Source: Ophiobolus disseminans (Eukaryota > Ascomycota > Dothideomycetes > Pleosporales > Phaeosphaeriaceae). From it: DNA of 64,000 nucleotides. The translations under genes were made by a program, and so were the position numbers. The stretch covers positions 955,427-1,019,426 of the forward strand of contig MU006232.1 of assembly GCA_010093685.1 (NCBI GenBank), given 5' to 3'. The notes beneath the pieces were generated by a model. The model was not told the DNA's origin. It saw only the letters and a program-made list of their open reading frames with translations, and did no database searches. Shown piece after piece: positions 21,317 through 34,002 of the stretch. Numbering within the stretch: the first letter of the stretch is position 1; every line of letters begins with the position of its first letter.

Positions 21317-24300
21317 ATGGCCTTGGGTGATATGTTGCACACCACGCTCAGTGTGGAGGAGGGACACACAATCGCCATCCCAAGTCGCAGCTCATCCATC
21401 TCCCGTACCGGCACTACGCTTCAACCGAACGACCGAAGAATGGCAGCACGTCGCAGTCTAGCTAAGGAGAACGGCGGTCACTTAAGCTTCCTTTACGATG
21501 ATCCGAACACGGCAGACACGAGATCTGCATCTTCTTTTCCTGCCGACAAAATGAACTCGCCCTCTAAAATGAATCGAGGATACTCGAGCTGTGCAGCACC
21601 GTCAAGGAATTCGACACACAACGTCAAAGTACAACGCTGGGATGGCCTTACACGCTCAGTCTGCAACTGGGACGGATTGCGTAAAGTAAGGGCCAACAAC
21701 CTTAATCTCATGCACAGCTAACACATGTAGGACTCCGAGTTGTGGATACCAAATGGCAACTGTCTAGTACACCTGTATGCGATAGGAGCTTCACGCCGAG
21801 GCCCGTCGTTCTCTGTACCGTTGAGAGCTCTTCGGCAAAAGAGTTGCGGCGCGATGCTCGAGATCTGTTATGCGCAAACAACTGCAAAGACTTCTGCGGG
21901 ACTACCAGAGTCGCGTCGTATGCACACATTTGATAACCTCAACCGAGAATCATCCATCGTCGAGCTCTACATTCCCGCCCCCGAACACGCCTCTCGAGAA
22001 GAGTCCTTTGACTGGCACTTGACAACTCGCAACTTCTTCGCCTTTGTGCTCGGCAAGCCACTAGTCGGTCGTCAAATGGGACAAGCGTTTGCTGGTCTAT
22101 ATGAAAGGATGAAACTCTTTCGCTCCAAGCATATCAACAACCATCAAGATTTCTTAGTGTATGCTGAAACCCAGGGCTACCGGGATCTAGTGGAATGCAC
22201 AGACTATGCCCTAGCGAGCCTCTACTACGCTGAGCGATATAAACTACGAGATGTCTGGATCGATGCATTTGCTCACTGTGTTGGGATGAGCAATAGTGTT
22301 GCGCTGAGCCCAGAGTACACGGTACGTGAATTGACGTGCAATATCATCTCAACATCAGAGCTGTTTACTTCCACCATCTGACTTTTGGGATGCTAATCGA
22401 CCTTGTAGGCGATCTCGCGGCTCAGTAAAGCATTGATTTCTCGAGCTTACCTTGAGGTCGATGTCCACCTCGGTCGGGTCGCAAAAGCACTGCGCACGTT
22501 TCTCGAAGATGACTTTTCGCCAGCATATCTCGGACTTGCGGATGGTGCTCGCAATCACCTGCATCGCTTCCGAAAGTTTCTGCATCACTTCTATGTCGAA
22601 AAATTCGGTTACTGGCCACCACCCAAGACAGCCCCATATCCAAAAGCTCTTTACAAGTCCATGTTCTACGATTTCAAGAGCTTGTATGATCTCCTAGTGG
22701 ACACCGAATCCCAGTCCGACATTGCCTTTCAAAAGCCAGCGAGTGGAGGCATATGTGTCTTGCAGACTGTCGATCACTTCGACAGAAGATACAAGTTCAC
22801 CGCGCAACCCCACACTCTGCCATTGCTCCCGGCTGGCTTAGGCCAAACAACTACAAGATCTTTCTCGTCAACGTCGCTCAACAAGAAAACACGGGACTTG
22901 CAGATGAAAAGTGCTGCTTTGGTTGCAGCAACTAATAGTCTCAGCATAGACACCGAGCAGCCTAAAATCGTGCAGGCCTACTTGGAATTTGAAAGAACGC
23001 ATGCTGCAAACTCGAGCCAGCGAGAGGACAAGGTGACGCCGATCGATGCACGCAAGGTGCGATGGCTGTTGATCTACGGTACGCTCCAGTATCTTACCTC
23101 CGCTCTTCGAGCGCCCCAAGGCGTGCGCGATGTGGAAAGTCCAGACTATCCACTCTGCTGTCTTGTAGCGGGTCAGCAGGCCTGGAACTTGGGAACACCA
23201 ATCGCAACGCCTCCTGTTTGTACCCAGCCTGCCAATTCAAGTCTCGTGATAGACGATTACTTCGGAGGAGTACATCGTAGTCCGTCTCCTACGATACAAC
23301 CTGACTGTCAGCGCGAGGACTACTTTACTCCACAGACTGCAGCTAGGCGCGGTCCTGCAGATGCGAACGCTCCGCCCAAGCCACAATTACCAACTCGTCA
23401 ATCTTCCACGCGTACTTTTGGGCCACTATCCTCACTATCCAGTAAAGGTTCGCGCAGGAACAGCTTGATTCTGAAACCTGCCTCCCACTGCCCTATTATG
23501 GTTCAAGGTTACGGCGACGGACTGAATCAGGCTACAACACAAACATCATCTTTGAATGTAGCCGAATCTAAAGGCGTGGCTGAATCACATCGTTTGTCTA
23601 GGTCGACCTTAGGAGATGGCTCCAGCAATCGAACTTCCTGGCTCAAACCCCAGGACCCTTCAAGCTACATCAGCAAGCCCACTCCTGGCCATACTCGCAC
23701 TCGGACCCCTCTACTGATTACAAGTCAACTGGAACATGTAGTTCAGATTGCTGACTCTGATGACCCGGACGACTCAATGAGTCGGTCCGACAGCACCGGC
23801 TCGAAGGGCTCGGTATGGACTGACGAGGGCAGTGCTGCATCGTCCAACTCTAGCGGGGACTGTGAGCGGCATCCGTTCTATAAAGTCAGCACAGCAGAGC
23901 ACAGCGGCCTCCTTGGTGGCCTAGTAGCGGTTGATGGCACTCGAGTATCGCTGGACGTTCCAGAAAGCACGTCGCAGAAAGATATACACCCACTTCTACG
24001 AACATCCTCCATCCAAAACAACAACTTCCAATTCGATTTTGGAGTTGACGATACGGAAGCGGTCAATTACGCAGACACAGCAGGCTCAATAGGAATGGCC
24101 TTTTCTGCGCCGCCCTCTCCACCGCTTCAAAAGCACGCATCACCAAACGCTCCCGTATCTAGGACTATGTCACTGATCACGCAGAAGACGCCTTACATCA
24201 CCGGACCTAATACGACGACTTCCTCTTTAGCACCTGATGCAACCTCACGTAGGAAGAGTCGCAGCTCCGACATTCTCTCTGGGTTAATTTCGTCGCCCGG

Positions 24301-24526
24301 CGAGCTTCGCGACCGATACAACAACGCCATCAGGAGGTTGGAGAGTCCAAACAACGTCACACCTCAACACGGACACTTAAGCACTGACTCAACATCGGGT
24401 GCGCTTCCACCAACGGTGACAAAGACGTCTCATGCCACCAAGATGCCTTCTCTCCGAAACCGAATCTGGCACGACGATAATAATGACAAGAAGGAGAGGA
24501 GAATGTCCTCGTTCTGGCGACGTTAA
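21317..24526 (+). CDS. Large fungal protein, DUF8004-like
   Basis: Three exons, 21317-21685, 21731-22321 and 22409-24526, give about 1025 aa. The conserved part is roughly residues 110-450: VQRWDGLTRSVCNWDGLRKD, then SELWIPNGNCLVHLYAIG, then a helical region with NFFAFVLGKPLVGRQMGQAF, CTDYALASLYYAERYKLRDV, FRKFLHHFYVEKFGYWPP and a segment DARKVRWLLIYGTLQYL. This matches my memory of a Pezizomycotina-specific family (DUF8004), whose function is unknown. The C-terminal half is Ser/Thr/Pro-rich and looks disordered, ending in an Arg/Lys-rich tail. The start is the first ATG in frame with the rest; upstream codons open the frame only through GTG. Confidence 0.83.
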
Positions 24527-24744
24527 TCACTGTCCTAAAACTATTGCTCACATCACGTTCACCATACGACTTTCACGATTCTCCTATGTTCACGTTGAGA
24601 CTGTTCTTCTAGCGTTGGCGTTTGCAGCACTCGCAGCTTTTGTACATGTTATATACCCCGCACTGCTGCCATAGCTGTTCTCACAAAAGTGACGATAATT
24701 ATAATGCATCACTATTACAACAATAATATTCATTCGCGTAACAC

Positions 24745-25173
24745 TCATCGTTGCGACAACGGCCTGCCCCGATCAAATACATCCAGCTCATCCTTCCCCT
24801 CTATCCGCTTGAACGCTTTACTGGGGCACTCGGCGCTGCTACACCAGCATTTTCGCACCACCCACTCCACGCCGTCGTCGTCGGCAGTCACGTCGCCGAT
24901 GTCCAAGTTCTCCAGCGCGATGCTGTTGATACTTTTGGCGAGAGAATTACCTGAAGCAGTTGACTTCAAAGATGGTTTTGCTGCTGTATCTTGCATGGGA
25001 TCTTCAAGTTCAGCGGACGCGCCTGAGGAGGAAGTTGACGACGAGGAGCGTGAAAGCAGCGCCCACCCGTTCGATACGGGTCGCTCCAGTATGGTGTCGT
25101 TAGCTTGTTCTTCTGCGTCGAATACGCGTTCTGTGTAGTTTTTGCCTCTCCTGAACCTCATGGATGCAAGCAT
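24745..25173 (-). CDS. Small hypothetical protein
   Basis: A single frame of 142 aa from the ATG at 25173. It begins with a basic segment (MLASMRFRRGKNYTERVFDA), has a serine run near residues 40-50 and ends with a conserved-looking piece containing WVVRKCWCSSAECPSKAFKR. There are three cysteines in that piece but no complete zinc motif. I do not recognise the product. It is convergent with the DUF8004-like gene. Confidence 0.5.
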   Translation of the reverse strand: MLASMRFRRGKNYTERVFDAEEQANDTILERPVSNGWALLSRSSSSTSSSGASAELEDPMQDTAAKPSLKSTASGNSLAKSINSIALENLDIGDVTADDDGVEWVVRKCWCSSAECPSKAFKRIEGKDELDVFDRGRPLSQR

Positions 25174-26010
25174 TTGTATGTGTCCTGGAGTTAGTATGGT
25201 AGGCGGGAGATCCTTGGTCGTCCGCGAACTGCTTTATAGCGCAGTGGGCATACCGTCTTGGCTATGAATTTCACGATTTACAGGTCATCTTCAAGGTTTG
25301 CCAATTCATGGTCATGAGAGTCTGGTCATTGCAAGGAACAGTAAAGATTTCAAGTGAAGAATGGTGACCGACAAGTGGGCTGTAAATTGACATCTAGATA
25401 GTGTTCAGTACACACGATGTTCTTGCAAAGAATCTATGCATATCGCAGATGTTGTGTTGTCCTTTCTCGTGAAAGGGGGCGCTAGGGTTACGCGTGTCAT
25501 GAATGGCCTTGGCGGGATGTTGCAATTTCGCATGCGCGAGCGTCATCTCTGGCTTCATTTCTTTTGCACCAACCATGGCTATAGATTCCAATTATACTAT
25601 TTATATCATACACTAGTCGCTAGTCTAGTTCGTCTCTTCGATCTGGCGCTACATGAGAAGCGCGCGCGACAGCATGAAAAAGCTGGAAAGGCTTTAGTGG
25701 ATCTAATGGATGGTAAGCACGCCATGCCAGGGTGGATCACCTGATCACCACAACAGGAGAGATTGAACTCAGAAGTAACGAGACTGCACATCGACCCTCG
25801 AACCAAACTATCGCCGCTCCAAGGATACCTTAATCTACAGCTTCAAAGTACAACTAAAGTTCGACGACCGAGCTTATATAAGCCCTACCTAAAGCACACG
25901 CGCGTCATTTGCTCGAGACTGCGTATTACCATCGAAACGCAACAGCAATGGACCGTCCATCATCGAAAATTCCATCTTCGGGTATCCTGAACAAGACAAT
26001 GGGCCGCAAG
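25174..26010. other. Intergenic region
   Basis: About 0.8 kb between the small hypothetical gene and the 3' end of the next MFS gene, presumably with the promoter of the former. A plus-strand frame at 25436-25744 has ATG and 102 codons but no recognisable feature. No repeat was seen. Confidence 0.45.
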
Positions 26011-27895
26011 TTAAGCAGGAGCAGACTTTTTGTCATCCATGTAAACCGCGTTCACGACTCTCAGGGCTTCGAGATTTGCTTGCCTCTCCTGCTCAACTTC
26101 CCGAGCGTACTTGCTTCGCGCTCTGATCTGAGGACCTTTCCTATAGATAACGTAGACCGGAATGCAGACGACAACTGACAGGGCGAAGAGCACCCAGGTC
26201 GCATTCGTAACGCCTAGCCCTTTGTACATGGGGCCAGTGTAAAAGGAGCAGACGCCAGCTAAGATGTCTCGAGAGAAACCGTTGCCGCCCGTCGCGGAGG
26301 CGGAGTACATGCCTCCATAGGCAGCGACCATGTAGTCGATGGTAGCGTAGTAGATAGCCTAAAAGGTCACGAAGTCAGCACACGTCTAACTTGCGATTTG
26401 GAGAATATTTACCAAATTAGCCCAGCCGATGAAAACAGCAAAGATCAGTGGAGCAATCCAGGGAATAGGCGGACCACTGACGACGAAAGCAGAGCCAAGT
26501 AGCCCGATTGGAAGACCCAGGACGACGTACTGAAGAAACCACAGGCGGCTTTCCGGTGTAAGCTCTCTGCCGAGGGCGCGCCGCCGGTTGTCTCGTCTAA
26601 TGGCGGGCAGATAGCTCGCCCAGGCCGCCCAGTATCCAATGAAAAGGGCAAATAGAGCGATACCAAGCTGGCTGTGGTTGAAGCCCCAGCCATCCTTGAA
26701 GACATAGCCGTAAGACTCAAGGAAGCTGAAGATGAGAGCGTCGGCGAATCCAGAAAGCAGAGACAGAAAACCAACAATGGGCTCACACACAAGCATCTTG
26801 TACGGACGGAGCATAATAGCGCCGATCCTCTTCCAATCCTTCCTCCAGTGCAATCTGTCGTCCTCGGTAGGTCCTCTCACATTGGCGTTGACATTGTCCT
26901 TGCGAATCATCTTTGCCTTCTTATTGAGCATGATCGTGGAGCGGGTTTCAGGAACGAATATGTAATGAATAGCCTGGACGACGGCACCGAAGATGAGCTG
27001 AATCCAGAAGTTCCAGCGCCAGTGCATGAACTGCTGGATTTGGCCTCCACATATTCCGCCGATAACTGAAGTGGGTTAGCAAACTGATGTCAAACCTCCT
27101 GCAAAGTAGCTGACCTGATCCGAGACAGGACCATGTACTGGCCCAGAGCACGGCATACTGCTGATCGTCCGAGTCGAACATGTCTGCGACCATACCGAGG
27201 GTGACGGAACCACCAGCGGAACATAGACCACCTAGAAGACGGGCAGTAAGGACCATGGGCCAATTGGTACTGGCACCAGCGAGAATCTGCCAAAGATTGA
27301 CAGTACCGAGCGACAGCTGCATCACCCAGAAGCGACCGTATTCCTCTGACCACGGGGCCCAAAGCTCACATCCGAAACCGTACAAGATCAAGAACCAGGC
27401 CATACCAGCTCTGGCGTTTGTAAAGTGGTTATGCCCAAGGTTGTACTCCTCGTCGAGAGGTTCAATCGCGTTGGAATACACAGCCGCGTTGTAATCTACG
27501 AGAAGTCAGCCACATCCATTCGAAGCCACGATATAGAAACTGGACAAGTACTAACTCATACTCGTCTGGCACAGCGCCACGACGGTGAGCACGGCCCACT
27601 TCTTCCTGCTCGAAAATTTGTAGGCCGTGTGTTCGATGGAGTTCACCTCGTTGAGGATCAACGGCGCAATGGGATTGCTGGGCGTCTCCGACGGCCTGGG
27701 AGTACGGTCTACAGGCTTGATCCTCAGACCAGCAGAGTCGATCTCCTTGATAACATTCTCATCCGACTGCCGACTTCCATCGCTGGATCGTCTCTCCTCG
27801 GGCAAGCCGAGAGTCTACAAGCAGCCAGTAAGTAGAGTATCATGAGACGAATAGGGAGGCTATGTGTTATCAAGACTTACGTTGTATTGAGACAT
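26011..27895 (-). CDS. MFS transporter, DHA1 polyamine/drug type
   Basis: Five exons, 27895-27881, 27814-27556, 27495-27115, 27065-26413 and 26358-26011, give about 551 aa. A polar N-terminal tail of about 80 residues precedes KKWAVLTVVALCQTSM. Twelve membrane segments follow, with CLGSVIGGICGG at the motif C region, HWRWNFWIQLIFGAVVQA and a FVPETRSTIML segment after helix six, as in fungal polyamine/drug antiporters of the DHA1 family (TPO-like). It is probably in the plasma membrane. The first exon is 15 nt (ATG TCT CAA TAC AAC). Nothing ties it to the left-hand transporter genes except family. Confidence 0.88.
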
Positions 27896-28522
27896 GATGA
27901 AGGGAGAGAGATAACGGAATCTGGGGACTCCACAAATGTCAAAGATGGGAAGACAAATTTTTCGATTGTGCGATACGAAGAGTCTTTGTATCTGAGCACT
28001 TGGATTCGCTTCACTAAAGAGCCACGGAACACCCCGCATCCCCGGAGAGACGCTTCAGCAAATGCAACGGCGTGTAACTAGGAATCGGACCGGGCCGCAG
28101 CCACCTTTTTGGTACACTAAGTCACTCCCGAGCTCCTAATCGTCTTAGGCTCAAGCTACTCCGCATATTCCCAACGGGTTTCGCTACGTCTAGACTTAGA
28201 TGGGGGCATGGAGTATCGATGTCTTGCATTAATGTGGAAGTGCATGATGAGTTCATACCGTCGCCCCAATTACATCACTTCGAAGGACTCCACATCAGTC
28301 TTGCTTGGAGTGCGCATGTGACTATGTTACCGTTGATGAAACAGCAGCGTCTAAATACCCTAGAGTTTCGGACATATCGCTAGAGAGAGACGGGAAATGG
28401 CACATGATCACAGAGAAGTTCGGGCATGCAATCTATATGCGGAATTCAACCACCACAAGCGTCGCTGTATATACATGAACTCCCAAAACCCCCAGTCCGT
28501 ACATCAAACCTATCCATCCCCC
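27896..28522. other. Intergenic region
   Basis: About 0.6 kb upstream of the MFS gene and downstream of a small minus-strand gene. It presumably holds the MFS promoter. From about 28490 the plus strand becomes strongly pyrimidine-rich. Confidence 0.45.
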
Positions 28523-28927
28523 TCACACAACCTCCCAGTCCTCATCCCCCTTCCCATCTTCCCACTCCCACTCCCACTCCCGATCCTCCTCATCCCACCC
28601 CCTCAACGGCGTCCAACTCCTCCCCGTCCTCTCCTCAAATTCACTCTTCAAAACTCCAAAATGCTTCTCCAACTCCTGCTTCAACAACACCAACTCCGGC
28701 TCCTCTCGCTCCGCTAGCGCAGGCCACTCTAGCGCGCTATTGGGCGTATGCAGGCTCGGCTCGATGAGCTTGTAAAAGCGCTGAAGCGGGGTTGTATCTT
28801 GACCGTCCTTGCAGGTTGTTAGGGCAATAGCTGGCTTTCCGTCGGCCGAGGCATGGAGTACCTGTGTCGGTGTCGCGGCTCCGCGGCCGAAGTCCACTTC
28901 TCTAGGTAGTGCGCATGTAGTTGACAT
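28523..28927 (-). CDS. Small acidic hypothetical protein
   Basis: A single frame of 134 aa from the ATG at 28927. It has no membrane segment or signal peptide. The C-terminal half has a helical, charged segment (LVLLKQELEKHFGVLKSEFE) and then an acidic Trp/Glu repeat EWEWEWEDGKGDEDWE. I do not recognise it. Coding is supported by length, start codon and composition; the plus strand over the repeat is a pyrimidine tract. Confidence 0.5.
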   Translation of the reverse strand: MSTTCALPREVDFGRGAATPTQVLHASADGKPAIALTTCKDGQDTTPLQRFYKLIEPSLHTPNSALEWPALAEREEPELVLLKQELEKHFGVLKSEFEERTGRSWTPLRGWDEEDREWEWEWEDGKGDEDWEVV

Positions 28928-29839
28928 ATTGAGTGTTTGTTGCTCGTCGATGGGTTTGCAGTGTCGCTGCGATGAAGAACTAGGAGACGGAGGTTGTGTG
29001 GGTATGGTAATGAAGTGCGCTGCGGTGACTTGTGTGTATGTGCTTCACGTTGCGAGTGAAGTGCGATGAGTTCGAGCGAAAGGGACAGCGCGATGTCACG
29101 GATTTTGTTAACGTGGCACAAACAGAATGTGTGCAAGACAAGCGGGCTGTGAACAAATCGTTGTCGTAGGTTGATTATTGTTAGTGGTTTGCTGGTAGCA
29201 AGACATTGTGCGTTTGTCGCTGTACACGACACTTCTACGCGGTGCAAGAAGGTTCACGAACACTGAGACTTGTCTAAAATTGTAATTGAAGTATTCCCAT
29301 GAATATGCCCAAGTTCCCTATGCGCGTTCAAATACGCAGTGCGCATCTTATTGTGCGAGGTAAGCATCGTGAATGCCGGCATTATGTGTAGCACGAAGTA
29401 TGTTCCCTAGACCAAGTGAAACCAACGCCTGGAGATATCTGCGTAGATACCGTGTCCAACCCCCTTCAGCCAAAGCCGCTGAGAGTGATGAACCGAGTTG
29501 ATTCTACCTGTGGGAATTTCAACACGTGCAACGCCTGGGTAAGGGTAAGTCTACGGAATGGTAAGCATTTCGAGCCCTGTTGTACAACGTATAGGTCGTA
29601 CATGAGACGTAGTCGGTTTAGACGCAGTGGATAGAGCTGTGAGACCGTTAGCAAATGTCTTATTCCGATGTTCGTGCGACTTACCCTGCGCCGTTCGCTT
29701 GAGCATGCTGAGCGCCAGTGTCGTTGACCAGACTGTTGTCGAATTTATCTTGCTTATCGACTTGACCGTTCGCGATACCGTTGCTCAGCTTGTCGTAAGC
29801 CACAAAACGCTGCTCCTTCGGCCTCTCTGCAACCCATAG
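28928..29839. other. Intergenic region
   Basis: About 0.9 kb between two leftward genes. Short frames on both strands (for example 29416-29634) have no supporting features. No RNA gene was recognised. Confidence 0.45.
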
Positions 29840-30975
29840 CTACTTGTGTGCTGTCTGCACCCTGTCGAAGTATTTCGTGAAGACTTGATCGTTGAGAGAC
29901 CTCAGCTCCGACTTGGTGCCGGGGCTGCTGATATCCAATTCCGCCTCCATGTACTTTATCAAGGCAATGTCCATCGATCGCTGGTACTCCGCAGAGAGTT
30001 TAGCTGAGTCGTCGCTGGCGAGTAGCGTCTTAGCTTGGACATGAGCCTCCTGTACAAGTCAGTAAACACGTCAATAAGGAATCCCTAAGTTTGGCTGACC
30101 TGTTCAGCACCCTTTTGCGCGGACTTCTGAGACAGTGCAGTGCCGTTTGACATCACTTCCTCGTTGACCGTGATGTTGGAGGTTGTTGTGTCAGAGATGC
30201 GACGAGAGGCCTCGCTCGCGGCCCTGAACTGGGCGTCGAGGTCGAGACTCTCACGCTGGCTATTGGTGGACTTTCGCTCATTTGACTGTGTCGAGGTAGA
30301 TGCGGGCTTGGCTGATGGAGTACGTTCATGAGCCATCCCCTCAGCCAACAGCTTCTCCAATGGACCTGCCCAAGCAGGCGTATTGGTCTTAGCGATGTGT
30401 GCAGGCTGATCATTAGCCACAGTCAATGGCCGAACTTGCTTGTTCTCCACAGGCATGACCGGGAAGTTCTCCATCGTACCCTTTGTTGTAGACGTGATCT
30501 GAGCTCTGGCGGGTACGAACGGTGCCATACGCGCCGACGACATACCGCGACTTGGAGTCGGAGTCTCTGCCTTAGCACTCGCAAGTGCGGTAGGGTAAGA
30601 GGAGCGGATGACCTGGGCTGGCCATTTGCTTAGGGCAGGATGGGCGGCGGTCTGAGCTGTTGACTCGACTGAGACAGAGGACGACGACGAGAAAGAGTCA
30701 CCAATGAAGTCGCCCTCGTACCCTAGTAGGCGCATTTCACGCTTCATAGCCGCCTTCTTCTGGACAGCCTGTGGGTCCTTGTTGAAGCGAGGATCTTTGA
30801 GCACGCCGGGCTTTGCGATGAAATCGGGATCTGGCTTCCAATTCTTAGCCTCTGGAGGCGGCTCTGGAAATGCATCCCAGGACAGGGCCACAGCTGTCAA
30901 ACTTGGTCAGCACGCACTCAGCACTAATGGATGATTGTAAGTCGTACTCTGCTTCTTGTTGGTGAGGGAAGGCAT
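29840..30975 (-). CDS. Hypothetical disordered protein
   Basis: Three exons, 30975-30948, 30893-30100 and 30049-29840, give about 343 aa. The protein starts MPSLTNKKQTVALSWDAFPE after joining a 28-nt first exon (donor GTACGA, acceptor GACAG). A short conserved-looking front (PDPDFIAKPGVLKDPRFNKD, then KREMRLLGYEGDFIGDS) is followed by about 170 residues rich in Ser, Thr, Ala and Pro, then a helical C-terminus (LSAEYQRSMDIALIKYMEAE). There is no membrane segment. I do not know the function; it resembles conserved ascomycete proteins with a short N-terminal motif and disordered body. Confidence 0.72.
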
Positions 30976-32124
30976 AACGTTGAAGGGTGGCTATGGCGCG
31001 CTTCGCGATTTCCGAGGAGGTCACTGCTGGCGGTGGTGGTAGAGGTTTTGGTGTTGAGGGCCGAAAATAGAAATGGGATGGTGTTGTTGTCGTTGGGTGG
31101 CGAATCCAAGGTGAAGGCAGCTTGCAGCACGTTGTGGGTGGGTGACCACAGGCAGTCATTTGCAGGTACCGCCGAGATTGATGAGATAGAGAGCAAGAAG
31201 AGTAGAAAGATAGCCTGACTAGACGCGCCAAATATTGCTGGGGAGCGATGGAGGAAGGCCAAAGGCGATGACAGTGGATTGAGCTCAGAGGGAAAGAGCA
31301 GCGGTAAACAATGGCAGAAAGAGCAACAACGACCCAGACGCGGTTTGATCTCTCTCATCTGAAGCCACTCGAGACTTGATAAAGCTGTATGACGACTTCA
31401 AAGTGCTCCCACTTTCACCTCGTGCTAACTAGCCACGACGTTTTGTCCTTTGCGGAGAGACAAGAAAGGCGTATTGCGCTACCTCCACAGTCTGACGCAA
31501 TTCTGTATTGCTGTTATCTTGTATCGGTCGCGCTGCCATTGAACAGCCTACTCATGGTAGTCCTCTATATTAGATCCCAGGACAATCGTCGTGAAGTGCT
31601 GGCTGGCTCAGGTTGCCAATGGGAAATGGTTTGATATTTGCTTCATTCTCTTAACCTTACCTTTGGAGGAGTCGTTCCAGCTAAAGTGCATCTACCATAG
31701 ATGAATGTTGATGAAGGAACGAACATCTCCAGGTCTTGCAGGGGTCAATTGAAGTCGTGGGGCCTCGGATGTCGCAGCTTTTTCGGCCATGCAGTCAACA
31801 ACACATCAACATCCGCTTTGCCATTGTGTTTCCTTTAACACAACATTCACATCGCATTGAAAAGAGTGTGTTGTCGCAGTATCATTGTACGAGCGTGTAT
31901 GTGATTATTCATGTGAAGGGGTCGTCTCCTTGTCAGTAGGCGAACATTCGGAGGCGGCTGTTCCCCGAGTGTTATGCGTATCGCTCTCGCATGCCCTGTC
32001 AAGTATTTCGTCACAGTGCGGATCCGATAGCTAGATCAAGTCAACGCCCAGGGGAATGTGGGGTAGCTACAGGCAAGAGCTACCAGTATCGACCTCCCCG
32101 CACTAATCACAAATAACGTCACTG
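30976..32124. promoter_or_regulatory. Divergent intergenic region
   Basis: About 1.15 kb between the hypothetical gene (leftward) and S-formylglutathione hydrolase (rightward). Minus-strand frames at 30924-31358 overlap the first exon of the left gene and are probably its 5' leader. No motif was identified. Confidence 0.45.
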
Positions 32125-33225
32125 ATGAGACAGTTCACAAAACTTCTGACAATCCCGAGACGTCGATTATCTACACCCTCACGATACCTCTACCATACAC
32201 AATCAACCAAAATGACATTCGAGACTACCGGTACCATCGCCTCCTTCGGAGGCAAGCTTCTCAAGCTGAAGCACAAGTCTTCGAGCACAAACACAGACAT
32301 GGAGCTGAACCTGTTTATGCCTCCACAAGCACAAAAGTCGGGCGCGAAGATTCCAGTGCTGTTTTATTTGTCAGGCCTCACATGTACCGGAAACAACTGC
32401 TCAGAAAAGGGCTTCTTCCAGCATGGCGCAGCTAAGCATGGTATTGCCGTCGTCTACCCAGACACATCACCAAGTAGGTTGCAATTGAGTGTGTTAGATA
32501 CAGCTAACCATTTCCAAAGGAGGACTCCAAATCGAGGGCGAGGACGAGGCGTATGACTTTGGATCTGGTGCAGGCTTCTACGTTGACGCGACCAAGGAGC
32601 CGTGGACCAAGGGCTACAACATGTACTCGTACATTACCAAGGAGCTTCCCGAAGCACTGTTCTCATCGTTCAAGGAGCTCGACTCGAGCAAAGTCAGCAT
32701 CACAGGTCACAGCATGGGCGGACACGGAGCTTTGACATTAGTACGTTTACCACATTACAAGACATGCGCCCTTACTTACCCTGCATTCCAGTTCCTCAAG
32801 AACCCCGGCATGTACAAGTCAGTCTCCGCATTTGCGCCTATCGCCAACCCTATCAACTGCCCGTGGGGACAAAAAGCATTCAAGGGATACTTTGGCGAAG
32901 ACCAGCAACAAAAGTGGAAGGAGCACGACGCATCAGAGCTCGTGAAGCAATGGAAGGGACCGCTGGAGATACTCATCGATGTGGTGCGTATTACCTGAGG
33001 GCCAATCCTGAAGAGCAGGCTACTAACCACGGACAGGGCACTGGAGACAACTTCTACAAGCAGAAACAGCTGCTCCCTGAGAACTTTATCGAGGCGGCTA
33101 AGGAAGCCGGCAACGACAAGGGCATCAACCTTCGCATGCAGCCCGACTACGACCACAGCTACTACTTCATGGCCTCGTTTGCTGACGACCATGTCGAATG
33201 GGCGGCCAAGCACTTGGGCGCGTAG
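32125..33225 (+). CDS. S-formylglutathione hydrolase
   Basis: Four exons, 32125-32473, 32520-32740, 32792-32983 and 33037-33225, give about 316 aa, or 287 aa from the second ATG. It hydrolyses S-formylglutathione to formate and glutathione, the second step of formaldehyde detoxification. The alpha/beta-hydrolase triad is visible: nucleophile Ser in GHSMGGHGA, Asp in the IDVGTGDNF segment and His in YDHSYYF. The family signature LSGLTCTGNNCSEKG is also present. The first 29 residues (MRQFTKLLTIPRRRLSTPSR and on) are basic and hydroxylated with no acidic residue, like a mitochondrial presequence. The in-frame ATG at 32212 begins the normal cytosolic form. Start choice is therefore open. Confidence 0.93.
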
Positions 33226-34002
33226 TAAGTCGATCAGGATATCAAGCTGGAGGCTTTCGTGCTCATTGCTACAGAAGCAGCTCGGAAACGAAGCACAAGT
33301 TATAGGGGGCAAAAACACATTTGCGAGGTCAACGAGGTCATGGATTTGGAGGGGTCGCACGCATTCTTGTTTATATCTTGGACATGTCGGGTCGGCTTTG
33401 GCTGCACGATCTGTGCCCAGAAGATGTTATATTCGAGGAACTCACATTTGAGAGCAGCAATCCATTCATAATTTCAGATCTTTGCGCAATACGGTGCACA
33501 GCAACTCACTATCCAATTTGATGCCGACTGGTGCACAGCCGAGGCTTGGAATTGATGGCTTCTGTGATGAAGATGGCGCGTCACACGACAATTTTTGGGC
33601 TGCGCGCAAGCGGAGCTTTCAGCCCACCACCGCCCGGCCTTGGCGCTGCCACTTCATTCACCTGCGTGGGCTGTTTCCGCACACGCACCCCAACAAAGAG
33701 CCGGAACAAACACAAACAAGCCCTGTATCAAAAGCAGAAGAAAACACACGGGACTTTACGTCCAGACTATATACCCAATTCCGACGTCAGCCTCTGCACT
33801 TTTAGTGTGCGTCCCCCTCGTGCCCCGCAATAGTATTTCACCGCCCATAACGCTCCCATGATGCAGTCGCTCCCAATGCTCCGGTAGCATAACCACGGCC
33901 ACCTCTCACTTCCTCGCTCTCTCTCGGAGCTCTCACTCATGATTGATTGCCCTCAATACTAGCTATAGCACTATCTAATCGTCGTCAATTGTGCCGGTGG
34001 AA
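33226..34002. other. Intergenic region
   Basis: About 0.8 kb containing the 3' end of the hydrolase transcript and the promoter of exportin-T. Overlapping frames at 33531-33861 are probably chance. Nothing else is seen. Confidence 0.5.

Noticed and set aside
25436..25744. 102-codon plus-strand ORF
   Set aside because: Composition is unremarkable and no motif is visible; probably chance.
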